A stretch of 54,951 bases of DNA from Acidobacteriaceae bacterium. Its GTDB lineage: Bacteria; Acidobacteriota; Terriglobia; Terriglobales; Acidobacteriaceae. Shown one piece after another: positions 43,766 to 51,940 of this stretch. Where the stretch lies: the NCBI GenBank assembly GCA_030041045.1, contig JASHOQ010000040.1, forward strand, positions 1 to 54,951, in the 5' to 3' direction. Below the pieces are notes generated by a model. The model was not told the DNA's origin and ran no database searches. It worked only from the letters and a program-made list of their open reading frames with translations. Each line of letters starts with the position of its first letter. Positions within the stretch are counted from its first letter, which is position 1. A program made the position numbers and the translations under genes.

Positions 43766-43878
43766 AGCGGTTTCACAGTTGCTGTATCCCGAAGCCGCAG
43801 ATGCTAAGTGGCTTTTTCACCAAGAAAAAGCCACTTTCCGCAACCGTGAAATATGGCTACATGAACTGTGGAACCGCT
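43766..43878. repeat. 113-bp imperfect palindrome (MITE-like)
   Basis: Outer arms AGCGGTTTCACAGTT (43766-43780) and 43864-43878 pair with one mismatch. The core hairpin AGTGGCTTTTT/AAAAAGCCACT (43807-43835) has 11 perfect pairs and a 7-nt loop. Between them pairing is weak apart from TGTA near the outer arm. It could be a decayed non-autonomous element or a terminator region between the convergent tol-pal and pst groups. Confidence 0.6.
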
Positions 43879-43975
43879 CTAGCTCGACGAGACGGGTGCC
43901 CCAATTCCGGATTTTCAGACCTGAGAAAGCGCAAACTCTGATCGGCCTCTCTCAGACAGCCAACCGCGCTCGAGC

Positions 43976-44665
43976 TTACTGCACCTGCCGCGCCTCGGCC
44001 TTGGCGATGCTCTTGCGATGGCGCACGTCGGCGCCCTGCACCCAGAAGATCACGTCCTCGGCGATGTTGGTGGCGTGGTCGGCCACGCGTTCCAGGCTGC
44101 GGCAGATCATCAGCGCGTTCAGCGCCTGCGGCGCCAGATGGCTCTGCTCTTCCATCACCCGCGTCAGCGACTTGTAGGCGGCGCGGTTCATCGAGTCCAC
44201 AGCGTCGTCCATGGTGAGCACGCCGCGCGCCAGCTCGGCATCGGCCTCGATAAACGACTGCAGGCTCTTGCGCACCATGTCGGCAGCCAGCGCGGCCATG
44301 CGCGGAATATCCACGGGCAGGTCGGCCACGGCCATCTGCTCCATGTGGCGCACGCGGTCGCTGATGCTCTTGGCGGCATCGCCCACGCGCTCCAGATCGG
44401 CGTTGATCTTGATCACCGAAAGAATAAAACGCAAATCGATGGCCATGGGCTGCTCCATGGCCAGCAGATCGAGCGCGGCCTGGTCGATGTCGCGCTCCAT
44501 GCGGTTGATGGCGATCTCGCTTCGGTTCACCAGGTCGCAGATGGAGAGATCGCGCACCCGGTAGGCTTCAATCGCGCGCTGGATGGCCTGCTCAGCCAGG
44601 CCGGCCATGACCAGCAGATTTTCCTTCAGGTCTTCGAGGCTCTGTTGAAAGCGAATGCGTGTCAT
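43976..44665 (-). CDS. phoU: Phosphate signalling protein PhoU
   Basis: A 229-residue helical protein that tunes Pst transport and Pho signalling. It begins [35 protein letters not shown] and has two PhoU repeats with metal-site motifs [14 protein letters not shown] and [17 protein letters not shown] 44665 overlaps the pstB stop by 4 nt. The frame stays open upstream to 45514 only because it shadows pstB. Confidence 0.94.
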   Translation of the reverse strand: MTRIRFQQSLEDLKENLLVMAGLAEQAIQRAIEAYRVRDLSICDLVNRSEIAINRMERDIDQAALDLLAMEQPMAIDLRFILSVIKINADLERVGDAAKSISDRVRHMEQMAVADLPVDIPRMAALAADMVRKSLQSFIEADAELARGVLTMDDAVDSMNRAAYKSLTRVMEEQSHLAPQALNALMICRSLERVADHATNIAEDVIFWVQGADVRHRKSIAKAEARQVQ

Positions 44666-45420
44666 CCGAACCTGCCCGTGATGTAATCTTCCGTGCGCTT
44701 GTCGGAGGGGTTGGTGAAAATTTTGTGGGTGGAGTCGAACTCCACCATGCGGCCGTTCAAAAAGAACCCGGTTTTCTCCGCCACTCGCGCCGCCTGCTGC
44801 ATGTTGTGGGTGACGATCACAATAGTGTACTGCGATTTGAGCTGGAAAATCAGGTCTTCGATCTTCGAAGTAGACACGGGATCGAGCGCCGAAGCCGGCT
44901 CGTCCATGAGCAGCACCTCGGGATCGACCGCCAGCGCGCGGGCGATGCACAGCCTTTGCTGCTGGCCGCCGGAAAGACTCGCCCCCGATTTTTTTCTGAG
45001 GTCGTCCTTCACCTCTTCCCACAGCGCCGAGTTGCGCAGCGACCGTTCGACGATCTCGTCGAGCGATCGCTTGTTGGAGTAGCCGTTCAGCTTGAGTCCC
45101 GCGGCCACGTTGTCGTAAATGGACATGGTGGGGAAGGGATTGGGACGCTGGAAGACCATGCCCACGCGGCGGCGAATCTCCACCGGCTTGGCGTCGGAAT
45201 AAATGTCGAGCTCGCCGATGCGCACCACGCCGGTGACGCGGGCGATGGGGTTGGTCTCGTGCATGCGGTTCAGGCAGCGGACAAAAGTGCTCTTGCCGCA
45301 ACCGGAGGGGCCGATCAGCGCGGTGGCGTGGTTGGCGGGAATGTTCAGGTTGATGTCCTGGAGCGTGTGATTGTTGCCGTACCACGCATTCAGGTTTTGT
45401 ACCTCGATGCCGACGCCCAC
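44662..45420 (-). CDS. pstB: Phosphate ABC transporter ATPase PstB
   Basis: A 252-residue ATPase driving phosphate import. Walker [11 protein letters not shown]-loop and signature [17 protein letters not shown], Walker [14 protein letters not shown] and the switch [24 protein letters not shown] are all present; these regions are close to PstB from other bacteria. It overlaps phoU by 4 nt. It is separated from pstA by 112 nt containing a hairpin. Confidence 0.96.
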   Translation of the reverse strand: MGVGIEVQNLNAWYGNNHTLQDINLNIPANHATALIGPSGCGKSTFVRCLNRMHETNPIARVTGVVRIGELDIYSDAKPVEIRRRVGMVFQRPNPFPTMSIYDNVAAGLKLNGYSNKRSLDEIVERSLRNSALWEEVKDDLRKKSGASLSGGQQQRLCIARALAVDPEVLLMDEPASALDPVSTSKIEDLIFQLKSQYTIVIVTHNMQQAARVAEKTGFFLNGRMVEFDSTHKIFTNPSDKRTEDYITGRFG

Positions 45421-45499
45421 GTACGCACTTCCTTTTCTTGTCTACGTCGATCCCGAAAGCGTTCCGCGCAATTCTCTCAGGAAAAAGCCGCGACAAGGA

Positions 45500-45531
45500 T
45501 AAATAAATCGGCAATTCCCCGGGGAATGCCG
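45500..45531 (-). terminator. Hairpin between pstA and pstB, possible partial terminator
   Basis: On the minus strand, immediately after the pstA stop, CGGCATTCCCC pairs with GGGGAATTGCCG (one bulged base), followed by ATTTATTTAT. The U tract is imperfect, so it may attenuate pstB-phoU rather than end transcription, or stabilise the pstCA message. Confidence 0.45.
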
Positions 45532-45532
45532 C

Positions 45533-46423
45533 TCAGCTTGTTCCCTTCAGCACCCCGCGGCTGGTGACGAAGCGCACCAGCGAAACCGCCATCACGATGA
45601 GCACGATGAGCACCAGCGCGCCGGCCCACGCCAGGCGATGCCAGTCGTCGTAAGGCGAGAGCGCATAGACCCAGATCTGCAGGGGCAGCGCGGCGATGGG
45701 GTCTTTCAGGCTGGTCGACCAGAACTGGTTGCCGAGCGCGGTGAAGATCAGCGGCGCAGTCTCGCCGGCCACGCGGGCAAAGGCCAGCATGCATCCGGTG
45801 ATAATGCCGGGCGAAGCCGTGCGCACGGTGATGGAAAGCACGGAACGCCAGTTGGGCACGCCCAGGCCGAGCGCGGCTTCGCGCACCGCGTGCGGCACCA
45901 TCAGCAGCATCTCTTCGGTGGTGCGGCACACGGTGGGAATCATCATGATGCCCAGGGCCACGCCGCCGGAAAAGGCGGAAAAGTGCCCGGAGAAGGGAAT
46001 GAAGCTGTGCTGCTGGCTCACGATGAGGCCGTAGACGGCCACGCCCATCACGATCGAAGGCACGCCGTTGAGCACGTCGGCGGTAAAGCGCACGGCATTG
46101 GCCAGCTTGCTGCCGCGCCCGAACTCGGCCAGAAAGATGCCGCCGCCGATGCCGACGGGAATGCCGATGGCGCTGGCCAGCATGAGCAGGATGGCCGAGC
46201 CCAGGATAGCATTGGCCATGCCGCCGCCCAGCTCGCCCGGCGGCGCGGGCACGTGGGTGAAAAAAGCCAGATTGAGCGAAGCAGTGCCCTTGTAGAGCAG
46301 GTAGCCGAAGATGGCCACGAGCGGCGCCACCACGATCAGCGTGGCCAGGATGGCGAGCGAGGTCACGGCAACGTCGGTTACTCGGCGCATGCGCGACCGG
46401 AAGTGGAATTGGCCCGTGCTCAA
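45533..46423 (-). CDS. pstA: Phosphate ABC transporter permease PstA
   Basis: A 296-residue membrane protein with six helices. The EAA-like loop VPHAVREAALGLGVPNWRSVLSITVRTASPGIITGCMLAFARVAGETAPLIFTALGN is the PstA coupling motif to PstB. It pairs with PstC to form the channel. The spacing to pstC upstream is 51 nt. Confidence 0.95.
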   Translation of the reverse strand: MSTGQFHFRSRMRRVTDVAVTSLAILATLIVVAPLVAIFGYLLYKGTASLNLAFFTHVPAPPGELGGGMANAILGSAILLMLASAIGIPVGIGGGIFLAEFGRGSKLANAVRFTADVLNGVPSIVMGVAVYGLIVSQQHSFIPFSGHFSAFSGGVALGIMMIPTVCRTTEEMLLMVPHAVREAALGLGVPNWRSVLSITVRTASPGIITGCMLAFARVAGETAPLIFTALGNQFWSTSLKDPIAALPLQIWVYALSPYDDWHRLAWAGALVLIVLIVMAVSLVRFVTSRGVLKGTS

Positions 46424-46474
46424 CCGCTCCTCCTTCCGCTCATCGTTGGCTCCCTTACTGCGCCTTCGGCGGCC

Positions 46475-47584
46475 TCAATGCGCCTGCGACGGCGCTCCCC
46501 GCGTAACCGCCCACACCAGCAGTTGCGCCAGCGCGTTCACGATAATGGTGACGATGAACAGCGCCAGCCCGATCTCGATGAGCGCGCTGCGGTGCAGATC
46601 GCTCACCGCCTCGGCAAACTCGTTGGCAAGCACTGAGGCCATCGAGGTGCCGTTCGAGAGCAGCGACTTGTGAATCTCCGGCGTGTTGCCGATGACCATG
46701 GTTACGGCCATGGTTTCGCCCAGCGCGCGTCCCAGCCCCAGGATGATGCCGCCCACAATGCCGATGCGCGCGTTGCGCAGCACCCCCATGCGGATCATCT
46801 CCCAGCGCGTGGCGCCCAGCGCCAGCACCGCCTCGCGCTGCGAGTGCGGCACCGCCGTCATCACCTCGCGCGTAAGCGAGGAGATGATGGGCAGAATCAT
46901 GATGGCGAGGATGACCGCAGCAGCCACAAAGCCCAGGCCGGTGGGATTGTCGTCGCTGAACAGTCCGCTCCAGCCGAGATACCGGGTGAGCAGCGGGTTC
47001 ACGTCCACGCGCAGCAGCGGCACCAGCTCAAAGACCGCCCACAGCCCGTAAACGATGCTGGGAATGGCCGCCAGCAGCTCGGTCAAGAACGCGAGCGGCG
47101 CGCGCAGGGCGCGCGGGCACATCTCGGTGAGAAAGATGGCCACGCCGATGGCCAGCGGCACGGCGATCAGAAGGGCCAGGAACGAGGAGACCAGCGTGCC
47201 GTAGACGAACGGCACCGCGCTGAACTGGCCGTTCACCGGGTCCCAATACGAGGTCTGGCCGCTGTAGGTGTCGGTATACGACTTGTAAAAGAATCCGAAG
47301 TGGAAATTTGCCCAGGCCAGGTCAGAGCCCTTAAGAAGTTCCCATACGATCAGGGCTACGATGCCGAAAATGCTCAGCGCACACAGCACCATGAGCCAGT
47401 GGAAGCCCATATCCGTAAACGCCGAATTGCCGCGCGCGAGCAGGAAGCGGCGCACCGGCGAATGCCCCTCCGAGCGGCCCCCGCTACCCGTGTCCGCCGG
47501 GTTTCTGTCGCGCCGATTTGCCGGTTCCAGTTGGTTTTGCGCCTGGGGAACGCGAAATTCGGGCACTTTGACTTCCACATGCAT
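46475..47584 (-). CDS. pstC: Phosphate ABC transporter permease PstC
   Basis: A 369-residue membrane protein. The EAA loop is MTAVPHSQREAVLALGATRWEMIRMGVLRNARIGIVGGIILGLGRALGETMAV, typical of PstC, with six or more helices. The N-terminal 50 residues are polar and form an extension before the first helix. First gene of pstCAB-phoU. The substrate-binding protein gene pstS is not found next to it, so it may be elsewhere. Confidence 0.95.
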   Translation of the reverse strand: MHVEVKVPEFRVPQAQNQLEPANRRDRNPADTGSGGRSEGHSPVRRFLLARGNSAFTDMGFHWLMVLCALSIFGIVALIVWELLKGSDLAWANFHFGFFYKSYTDTYSGQTSYWDPVNGQFSAVPFVYGTLVSSFLALLIAVPLAIGVAIFLTEMCPRALRAPLAFLTELLAAIPSIVYGLWAVFELVPLLRVDVNPLLTRYLGWSGLFSDDNPTGLGFVAAAVILAIMILPIISSLTREVMTAVPHSQREAVLALGATRWEMIRMGVLRNARIGIVGGIILGLGRALGETMAVTMVIGNTPEIHKSLLSNGTSMASVLANEFAEAVSDLHRSALIEIGLALFIVTIIVNALAQLLVWAVTRGAPSQAH

Positions 47585-47605
47585 GAGGCTACCGGGCGAA
47601 TGTGA

Positions 47606-47633
47606 ATATCAGGTTACAAGTGTGCGAAATCAA
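47606..47633 (-). promoter_or_regulatory. Candidate promoter of pstC
   Basis: TTGATT (47633-47628) and TGATAT (47611-47606) on the minus strand are spaced 16 bp, leaving a leader of about 20 nt. No clear pair of Pho-box half sites was found. Confidence 0.35.
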
Positions 47634-47849
47634 GCGCATACAGGCGGAAAAGCCGAGGGCGCAGGAGGCCTTTTTTCGCGCGAGCTCAGGCCGGCTGGCG
47701 GCATCTGCAGCGCAAATCCGGCGAAACTGTGCGTGCCGCCGGAGTTCCAGGCCGGTTTCACGCGGGCGCCCAAGCCCTGCCTTCCGTAAACCTTGCGCGC
47801 GCAAGCGGAGGCGTTTTCGACTCCGGGGCAAACGTGTTACAACTCCCAC

Positions 47850-48929
47850 ATGGCAAAGGGAAAATTGGCAAGCCGCCCCGGGCATGTGAATCTGCGCATG
47901 CTCGCCGAGCATCTGGGTCTCTCCCAGACAACCGTTTCCCTTGTGCTGAACAACTCACCTTCGGCCAAATCCATCCCCCAGGAGACGCGCGACCGGGTTA
48001 TTGAAGCCGCCCAGCGGCTCAATTACCGGCCCAATTACTTTGCGCGCTCGCTGCGGCAAAGCCGCTCCATGAGCGTGGGCGTGCTGGCGCCGGACCTGAG
48101 CGAAGGCTACTTCACCCGCGTGATGAGCGGCGTGGTGGAGGAGCTGACCGCGGCCCACTACTTTTATTTCACCGCCTGCCACGACTGGAAGCCGGAGCTC
48201 ATCGAGATGTACCCGCGGATGCTGGTGGAGCGCGCCGTAGATGGATTCCTGCTGCTCAACACCTCCACAGACGACCTGGGCGTGCCCGTTCCCGTGGTGG
48301 CCATCTCCGCGCACGTCGACGCAGAGAACGTGACCAACATCGTGCTCGATCACCACAGCGCGGTGCTGCAGGCCATGAGCCATCTGAACCAGCTCGGCCA
48401 CAAGCGCATCGCCATCCTGCGCGGTCCGCGCGCCATCCCCGACTCCGAGTTCCGCTGGGAGAGCTGCCAGCGCGTGGCCCATGAGCTCGATCTCAAGCTC
48501 GATCCCGGCCTGGTGGTGCGCATCGACACCGCCGGCTGGTCGATGAAGACCGGCCACCACCCCATGGCCCCGGAGATCGGCTACAAGCCCATGAAGGCGC
48601 TGCTCGAGCGCACGCGCGACTTCAGCGCCGTCTTCTGCTTCAACGATATCGCCGCCATCGGCGCCATGCGCGCGCTCAAGGAAGAGGGCCTGCGCGTGCC
48701 GGACGATGTCTCCGTGGTCGGCTTCGACGACGTGCTCTCGGCCGCCTACGCCACGCCCTCGCTCACCACCGTGCGCCAGCCGCTTACGGAGATGGGCCGG
48801 CGCGGGGCGCAGATTCTGCTGGAGCGCATCGCCCACCCCGACCGCGCTTTTCCTTCCGAACTGGTGATGAGCCCGGAACTGGTGGTCCGCGAGTCCACCG
48901 GAACGGCGCCGCCCAAGCGCCGCACCTGA
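47850..48929 (+). CDS. LacI-family transcriptional regulator
   Basis: A 359-residue repressor. Helix-turn-helix at 13-35 (VNLRMLAEHLGLSQTTVSLVLNNSP), then VIEAAQRLNYRPNYFARSLRQSRSMSVGVLAPD and the core with ALKEEGLRVPDDVSVVGFDDVLSAAYATPSLTTVRQP. ATG 47850 (MAKGKLASRPGHVN) is chosen; the frame extends to 47793. It is divergent from pstC by 265 bp, but control of pst is not implied. The effector is unknown. Confidence 0.9.
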   Translation: MAKGKLASRPGHVNLRMLAEHLGLSQTTVSLVLNNSPSAKSIPQETRDRVIEAAQRLNYRPNYFARSLRQSRSMSVGVLAPDLSEGYFTRVMSGVVEELTAAHYFYFTACHDWKPELIEMYPRMLVERAVDGFLLLNTSTDDLGVPVPVVAISAHVDAENVTNIVLDHHSAVLQAMSHLNQLGHKRIAILRGPRAIPDSEFRWESCQRVAHELDLKLDPGLVVRIDTAGWSMKTGHHPMAPEIGYKPMKALLERTRDFSAVFCFNDIAAIGAMRALKEEGLRVPDDVSVVGFDDVLSAAYATPSLTTVRQPLTEMGRRGAQILLERIAHPDRAFPSELVMSPELVVRESTGTAPPKRRT

Positions 48930-49026
48930 CGGCGAGCGCGCGCCTTGGATAAGCCGCGCATCAAGCCGGGCATCGATCGTTGGCCTGCCGGGTTCCCCAA
49001 CCTTCGCGCCGTTCTTTGCCCCGAGG

Positions 49027-49050
49027 CCTGACCCGGGACCTGACCCGGGA
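49027..49050. repeat. Perfect 2 x 12-bp tandem repeat
   Basis: CCTGACCCGGGA occurs twice (49027-49038, 49039-49050) downstream of the second LacI gene. It shares TGACC-GG with the 13-bp tandem repeat at 33072. Confidence 0.6.
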
Positions 49051-49202
49051 CATGGGCTGTATCTCACCCGCAGGTCACGTTACAGTGGGACAGCGTACCC
49101 ACGGAAGATGCATTGTCGCCGGGCATAGCATCTGTTTATTGTGGGTTAAGGCTAGGTGGAATTCCTTTCCCCAGGCAAATCCAAGAGGAGAGTTGGAGTT
49201 GG

Positions 49203-49478
49203 ATGCGGGCTATGAACCATATGGACCTGTTGAAGAAATTGCTCCAGATCGAGCGGGCCATCGGCGTACAGGACAATCTCACCATCCAGAAAATGCTGAT
49301 GGAGGCCGAGCAATGCCTCCTGGACCTGGAAAAAGAGCGGGTGCGGACTCTGCGCAGGGATGTGAGCCTCTCAGCCCTGTCCGGCTTCCAGAGCGGGCCA
49401 AGTTCCATGGCATTACGCTCCGATCCGCAATCCGCGGTTCTGACGGCGGCCGAACCGAAGGCGCATGAACCGGCGTAG
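49203..49478 (+). CDS. Small helical protein, unknown
   Basis: A 91-residue protein. The N-terminal half is amphipathic helix (MDLLKKLLQIERAIGVQDNLTIQKMLMEAEQCLLDLEKERVRTLRRD), the rest is Ser/Ala/Pro-rich. Ribosome-binding-like GGAG sites lie just upstream of ATG 49203; ATG 49212 and 49221 are alternatives. The frame extends to 49113. It is a single gene; the gap after it is rich in inverted repeats. It could be a regulatory or phasin-like small protein, but no family is recognised. Confidence 0.5.
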   Translation: MRAMNHMDLLKKLLQIERAIGVQDNLTIQKMLMEAEQCLLDLEKERVRTLRRDVSLSALSGFQSGPSSMALRSDPQSAVLTAAEPKAHEPA

Positions 49479-49490
49479 CTTTTGAGCGTG

Positions 49491-49604
49491 AGATTTTCCG
49501 ATTGCAATGGGACTGGGATCGCAATAGAATTGATATAGCAGCCAGTCCCCCTCGAAATAGTCCGCGTAATCTCCCCCGATCCCAGTACCACAATCGGAAA
49601 ATCT
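49491..49604. repeat. 114-bp imperfect palindrome with alternative pairing
   Basis: AGATTTTCCGATTG (49491-49504) pairs perfectly with 49591-49604; ACTGGGATCG (49512-49521) with 49577-49586. A competing pair, GGGACTGG (49509-49516) with CCAGTCCC (49542-49549), excludes the inner stem. It starts 12 nt after the small helical protein gene, so it may lie in its 3' region or be a MITE. Confidence 0.6.
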
Positions 49605-49633
49605 GCCGGTTTCCCCTATGGGCTGGCTAAACA

Positions 49634-49651
49634 GCCGGGAGGAATCCCGGC
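49634..49651. other. Hairpin with a GNRA-type tetraloop
   Basis: GCCGGGA (49634-49640), GGAA loop, TCCCGGC (49645-49651): seven perfect pairs; if read as plus-strand RNA the loop is a GNRA tetraloop. AACAGC/GCTGTT flank it with a bulge. Confidence 0.45.
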
Positions 49652-49737
49652 GTCTGCTGTTGCCTCCCCTTTGCGTCATTCTTTGCTCGAAGGGAGAGAA
49701 GCCGCGCCGAACCGCATTCTCCCTCCGCCGCAACACG

Positions 49738-49820
49738 CGCGTCTTGAAAGGTTTGCGAAAATCCTCTATTGAAGCACTTTTCCTTCTGACAGAGACCCAC
49801 CAAACCCTTCAATGCTCGCG
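49738..49820. repeat. 83-bp imperfect inverted repeat
   Basis: TTGAAAGGTTTG (49744-49755) pairs with 49801-49812 with one mismatch; CGCG flanks both sides (49738-49741, 49817-49820). AAATCCTCT (49759-49767) also pairs perfectly with AGAGGATTT (49861-49869). Confidence 0.5.
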
Positions 49821-49909
49821 CCGGAATTTGAAGGAGGGGATGGGCAGTTCCGATCCACAGAGAGGATTTCCCCGATGTCCGGGCCGGAGCCGCCCATGGC
49901 GCGAGCTCC

Positions 49910-50116
49910 TCAGGAGCAAGCTGCTTCAAGCCAGCGGCTGATGTACACCTGCGCATGGGCTTCGCCGCAGTAGTGGCGCGCGCCCGGCGCATCGGCATCT
50001 TCCTGAGACCACCGGATCACCGTGAGCCGCGTGGCATCGCAGCGAATCACCAGCCAGCGCACCGGCGCCGAGCTCTCTTCTCCGCAAATCTCGCACTTGT
50101 AAACTCTTCCAATCAT
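49910..50116 (-). CDS. Small Cys/His protein, possible zinc ribbon, unknown
   Basis: A 68-residue protein: CEIC near residue 8 (VYKCEICGEESS) and HYCGEAHAQVYISRWLE near residue 48 give a Cys-x2-Cys ... Cys-x3-His set suited to zinc. A C-terminal helix follows. It lies 45 nt upstream of, and on the opposite side from, nothing else on its strand except homoserine dehydrogenase, whose end is at 50162. No function can be named. Confidence 0.6.
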   Translation of the reverse strand: MIGRVYKCEICGEESSAPVRWLVIRCDATRLTVIRWSQEDADAPGARHYCGEAHAQVYISRWLEAACS

Positions 50117-50161
50117 CCGTAGCCCTTAATCCCTCGCTTCCCTTTTCCCTTGGTCTCTGCC

Positions 50162-51469
50162 TTACTCGAGCATCTGCAGATCCAGCGGTTCAACCAGCAT
50201 GCAGTCCAGGGCCCGCACCGGCTCGAGCGCGCGCCTGAGCGCCGACGACTTGCACGGTTCCACAGTCACGACAAACGGCAGCGCATCGGCCGGGTAGCCG
50301 GGCTTCTGCAAAATGGCGCGGATGTTGATCTGCTCTCGAGCGAGCGCGCCCGTAATCGCGGCCACGATGCCCGGCCGGTCCCTCACCAGGAAGCGGATGT
50401 AATGAGGCAGTTCAAACTCGCCGCCCACGCGCGCGGGCTGCGATGGAATCTCCACGCGGCGCGAGCCATGCGCCAGCGCCAGCAGATCGCTGACTACGGC
50501 CACGGCCGTGGGATGCCCGCCCGCGCCGTGCCCGGAGAAGACCACGTCGCCGCCGTAGCGCCCGCTGGCGATGACCATGTTTTCCGTCCCGCGCGACCAG
50601 GCCATCGGCGACCGCTGGTCCACCAGCATGGGCCCCACGGTGGCGGCGAGCCGCTCTTCGGCCCGCTCGGCGCGCGAAACCTGGCGGATGGTCGAGCCCA
50701 GGTCACGGGCATAGCTGAAGTCGACGGGAGTGATGGTGGTGATGGGCCGCGGGACGATCTCTTCGGGATCGACCTGCACGCGCAGCGCGAGGCGCATCAA
50801 AATGGCGAGTTTGGCGCGCGCATCCAGGCCGCCCACGTCTTCCGTGGGATCGGCTTCTGCGTAGCCGCGCTTCTGCGCCTCGGCCAGCACCTCGGCGTAC
50901 TCCGCGCCCGCTTCCATCTTGCTCAGGATGAAATTGCAGGTGCCGTTGAGAATGCCCTCGATGCGCTCAATGCGGTCGCCGGCCAGCCCCTGCTCCAGGC
51001 CGGGAATCACGGGAATGCCGCCGGCCACGGCCGCGCCGTATTTCAAATGCCCGCCGCGGGCCGCGGCCAGCCGTTCCAGTTCCACGCCGTGAAAGGCGAT
51101 GAGCTTCTTGTTGGCTGTGACCACGCTTTTGCCGTTCTCCAGCGCGCGCCGCACCCACGCGCCCACGGGATCGAGGCCGCCTACGAGCTCTACCACCACA
51201 TCCGCATCGGAGGCGAGCACCGCATCGGCGTCTTCGCTCCACACCACGCTTGCGGGCGTCCAATCCACGCGCTTGCGCGCCACGCCGCGGTTGAAGACGT
51301 GCGTCAGCTCCAGCCCCTCGGGGCTTGATTCAGCCAGGATGCGCGCTACCGAGCTGCCCACGGTGCCAAAGCCGAAGAGGGCGATGCGCAGCGGCCGATT
51401 CACTGGGCGCGCCGCGCCCGGAGCGGCCAAGCGCTCACTCGAAGACAGGAAACCCTCCACCAAAGACAT
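50162..51469 (-). CDS. hom: Homoserine dehydrogenase
   Basis: Reduces aspartate semialdehyde to homoserine with NAD(P)H, on the threonine/methionine branch. 435 residues. Dinucleotide fold IALFGFGTVGSSVARIL near residue 28, catalytic region TANKKLIAFHG and KYGAAVAGGIPVIPGLEQGLAGDRIERIEGILNGTCNFIL, EDVGGLDARAKLAIL, and a C-terminal ACT domain (RFLVRDRPGIVAAITGALAREQINIRAI) for feedback control by threonine. The first 25 residues are a variable extension; a start nearer residue 27 is possible. Confidence 0.96.
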   Translation of the reverse strand: MSLVEGFLSSSERLAAPGAARPVNRPLRIALFGFGTVGSSVARILAESSPEGLELTHVFNRGVARKRVDWTPASVVWSEDADAVLASDADVVVELVGGLDPVGAWVRRALENGKSVVTANKKLIAFHGVELERLAAARGGHLKYGAAVAGGIPVIPGLEQGLAGDRIERIEGILNGTCNFILSKMEAGAEYAEVLAEAQKRGYAEADPTEDVGGLDARAKLAILMRLALRVQVDPEEIVPRPITTITPVDFSYARDLGSTIRQVSRAERAEERLAATVGPMLVDQRSPMAWSRGTENMVIASGRYGGDVVFSGHGAGGHPTAVAVVSDLLALAHGSRRVEIPSQPARVGGEFELPHYIRFLVRDRPGIVAAITGALAREQINIRAILQKPGYPADALPFVVTVEPCKSSALRRALEPVRALDCMLVEPLDLQMLE

Positions 51470-51940
51470 GCCGACTTTCCTTTGCCGTGAGCCGTGGAAA
51501 TGTCAATGCAGCAGCACTCTCTGATGATACGCGAGGCCGCTCCGGCGCCCGCGGTCAGAAGGATGGAGCTTTGGCGGCGCGATGGTGGGGTCGCTAGGCG
51601 GAGAAGAGCTTCGATTCAATGAGGGACAATCGGAGAGACAAATCGGAGGGCTCAATCAGGGGGCTCAATCGGAGGGCCCCATCGACGGCCATCCCCAAGA
51701 AGTTGCAATGGTCGAATCGGCCACCGGCAAGATTGGTCCGAGATTCAAGGAGGATGCGGTCATTCCGAGACACCACGAGCGTTCGGCAGCGAGCGAGTCA
51801 AACAAGAGAGTCATGGCACTCCCCAAGTGTGCTATTACCGAGGCGGCATTACATTGGTGCGCCCGAAAATTGACGGAAGTCCTTTTGGGTGATGGATTTC
51901 CGTTGACATCTAGCTATGATGGCAGCAACCGGTCAGCACC
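51470..51940. other. 471-bp spacer before the unknown membrane protein gene
   Basis: Divergent spacer between hom and the membrane protein gene; contains the four 13-bp repeats. A TTGACA at 51903-51908 has no -10 at the right spacing. The small frame at 51594-51776 (minus) is built mostly from the repeats and is not supported. Confidence 0.5.
51628..51679. repeat. Four 13-bp tandem repeats
   Basis: Consensus AATCGGAGGGCTC, in units 51628-51640, 51641-51653, 51654-51666 and 51667-51679; two inner units differ at one or two bases and the first at several. They lie upstream of the unknown membrane protein gene. Confidence 0.6.

Larger units (their letters stand above)
43672..43975. other. 304-bp gap between the nuclease gene and phoU
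   Basis: Holds the right repeat arm and the 113-bp palindrome. The small open frame at 43735-43941 lacks any support. Confidence 0.5.
49479..49909. other. 431-bp gene-free region dense in inverted repeats
   Basis: Contains the repeats listed at 49491, 49634 and 49738 and an AGGGAGA/TCTCCCT pair (49691-49697, 49718-49724). No reading frame has support. A structured RNA or a nest of decayed mobile repeats are the two readings. Confidence 0.5.

Noticed and set aside
43735..43941. 68-codon frame after the GIY-YIG element
   Set aside because: It runs through the 113-bp palindrome and has no recognisable product or ribosome binding site.
43976..45514. 512-codon frame containing phoU
   Set aside because: Only the last 229 codons match PhoU; the upstream part is an alternate frame of pstB, which has its own clear product.
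49136..49736. Minus-strand frames across the small helical gene and the repeat-rich gap
   Set aside because: No ribosome binding site or family features; they cross the inverted repeats.
51628..51679. Tandem repeats as a CRISPR array
   Set aside because: Units are contiguous with no spacers and only 13 bp long; no cas genes are present.
51903..51920. TTGACA with TATGAT as a promoter
   Set aside because: The two boxes are only 6 bp apart, too close for a sigma-70 promoter.
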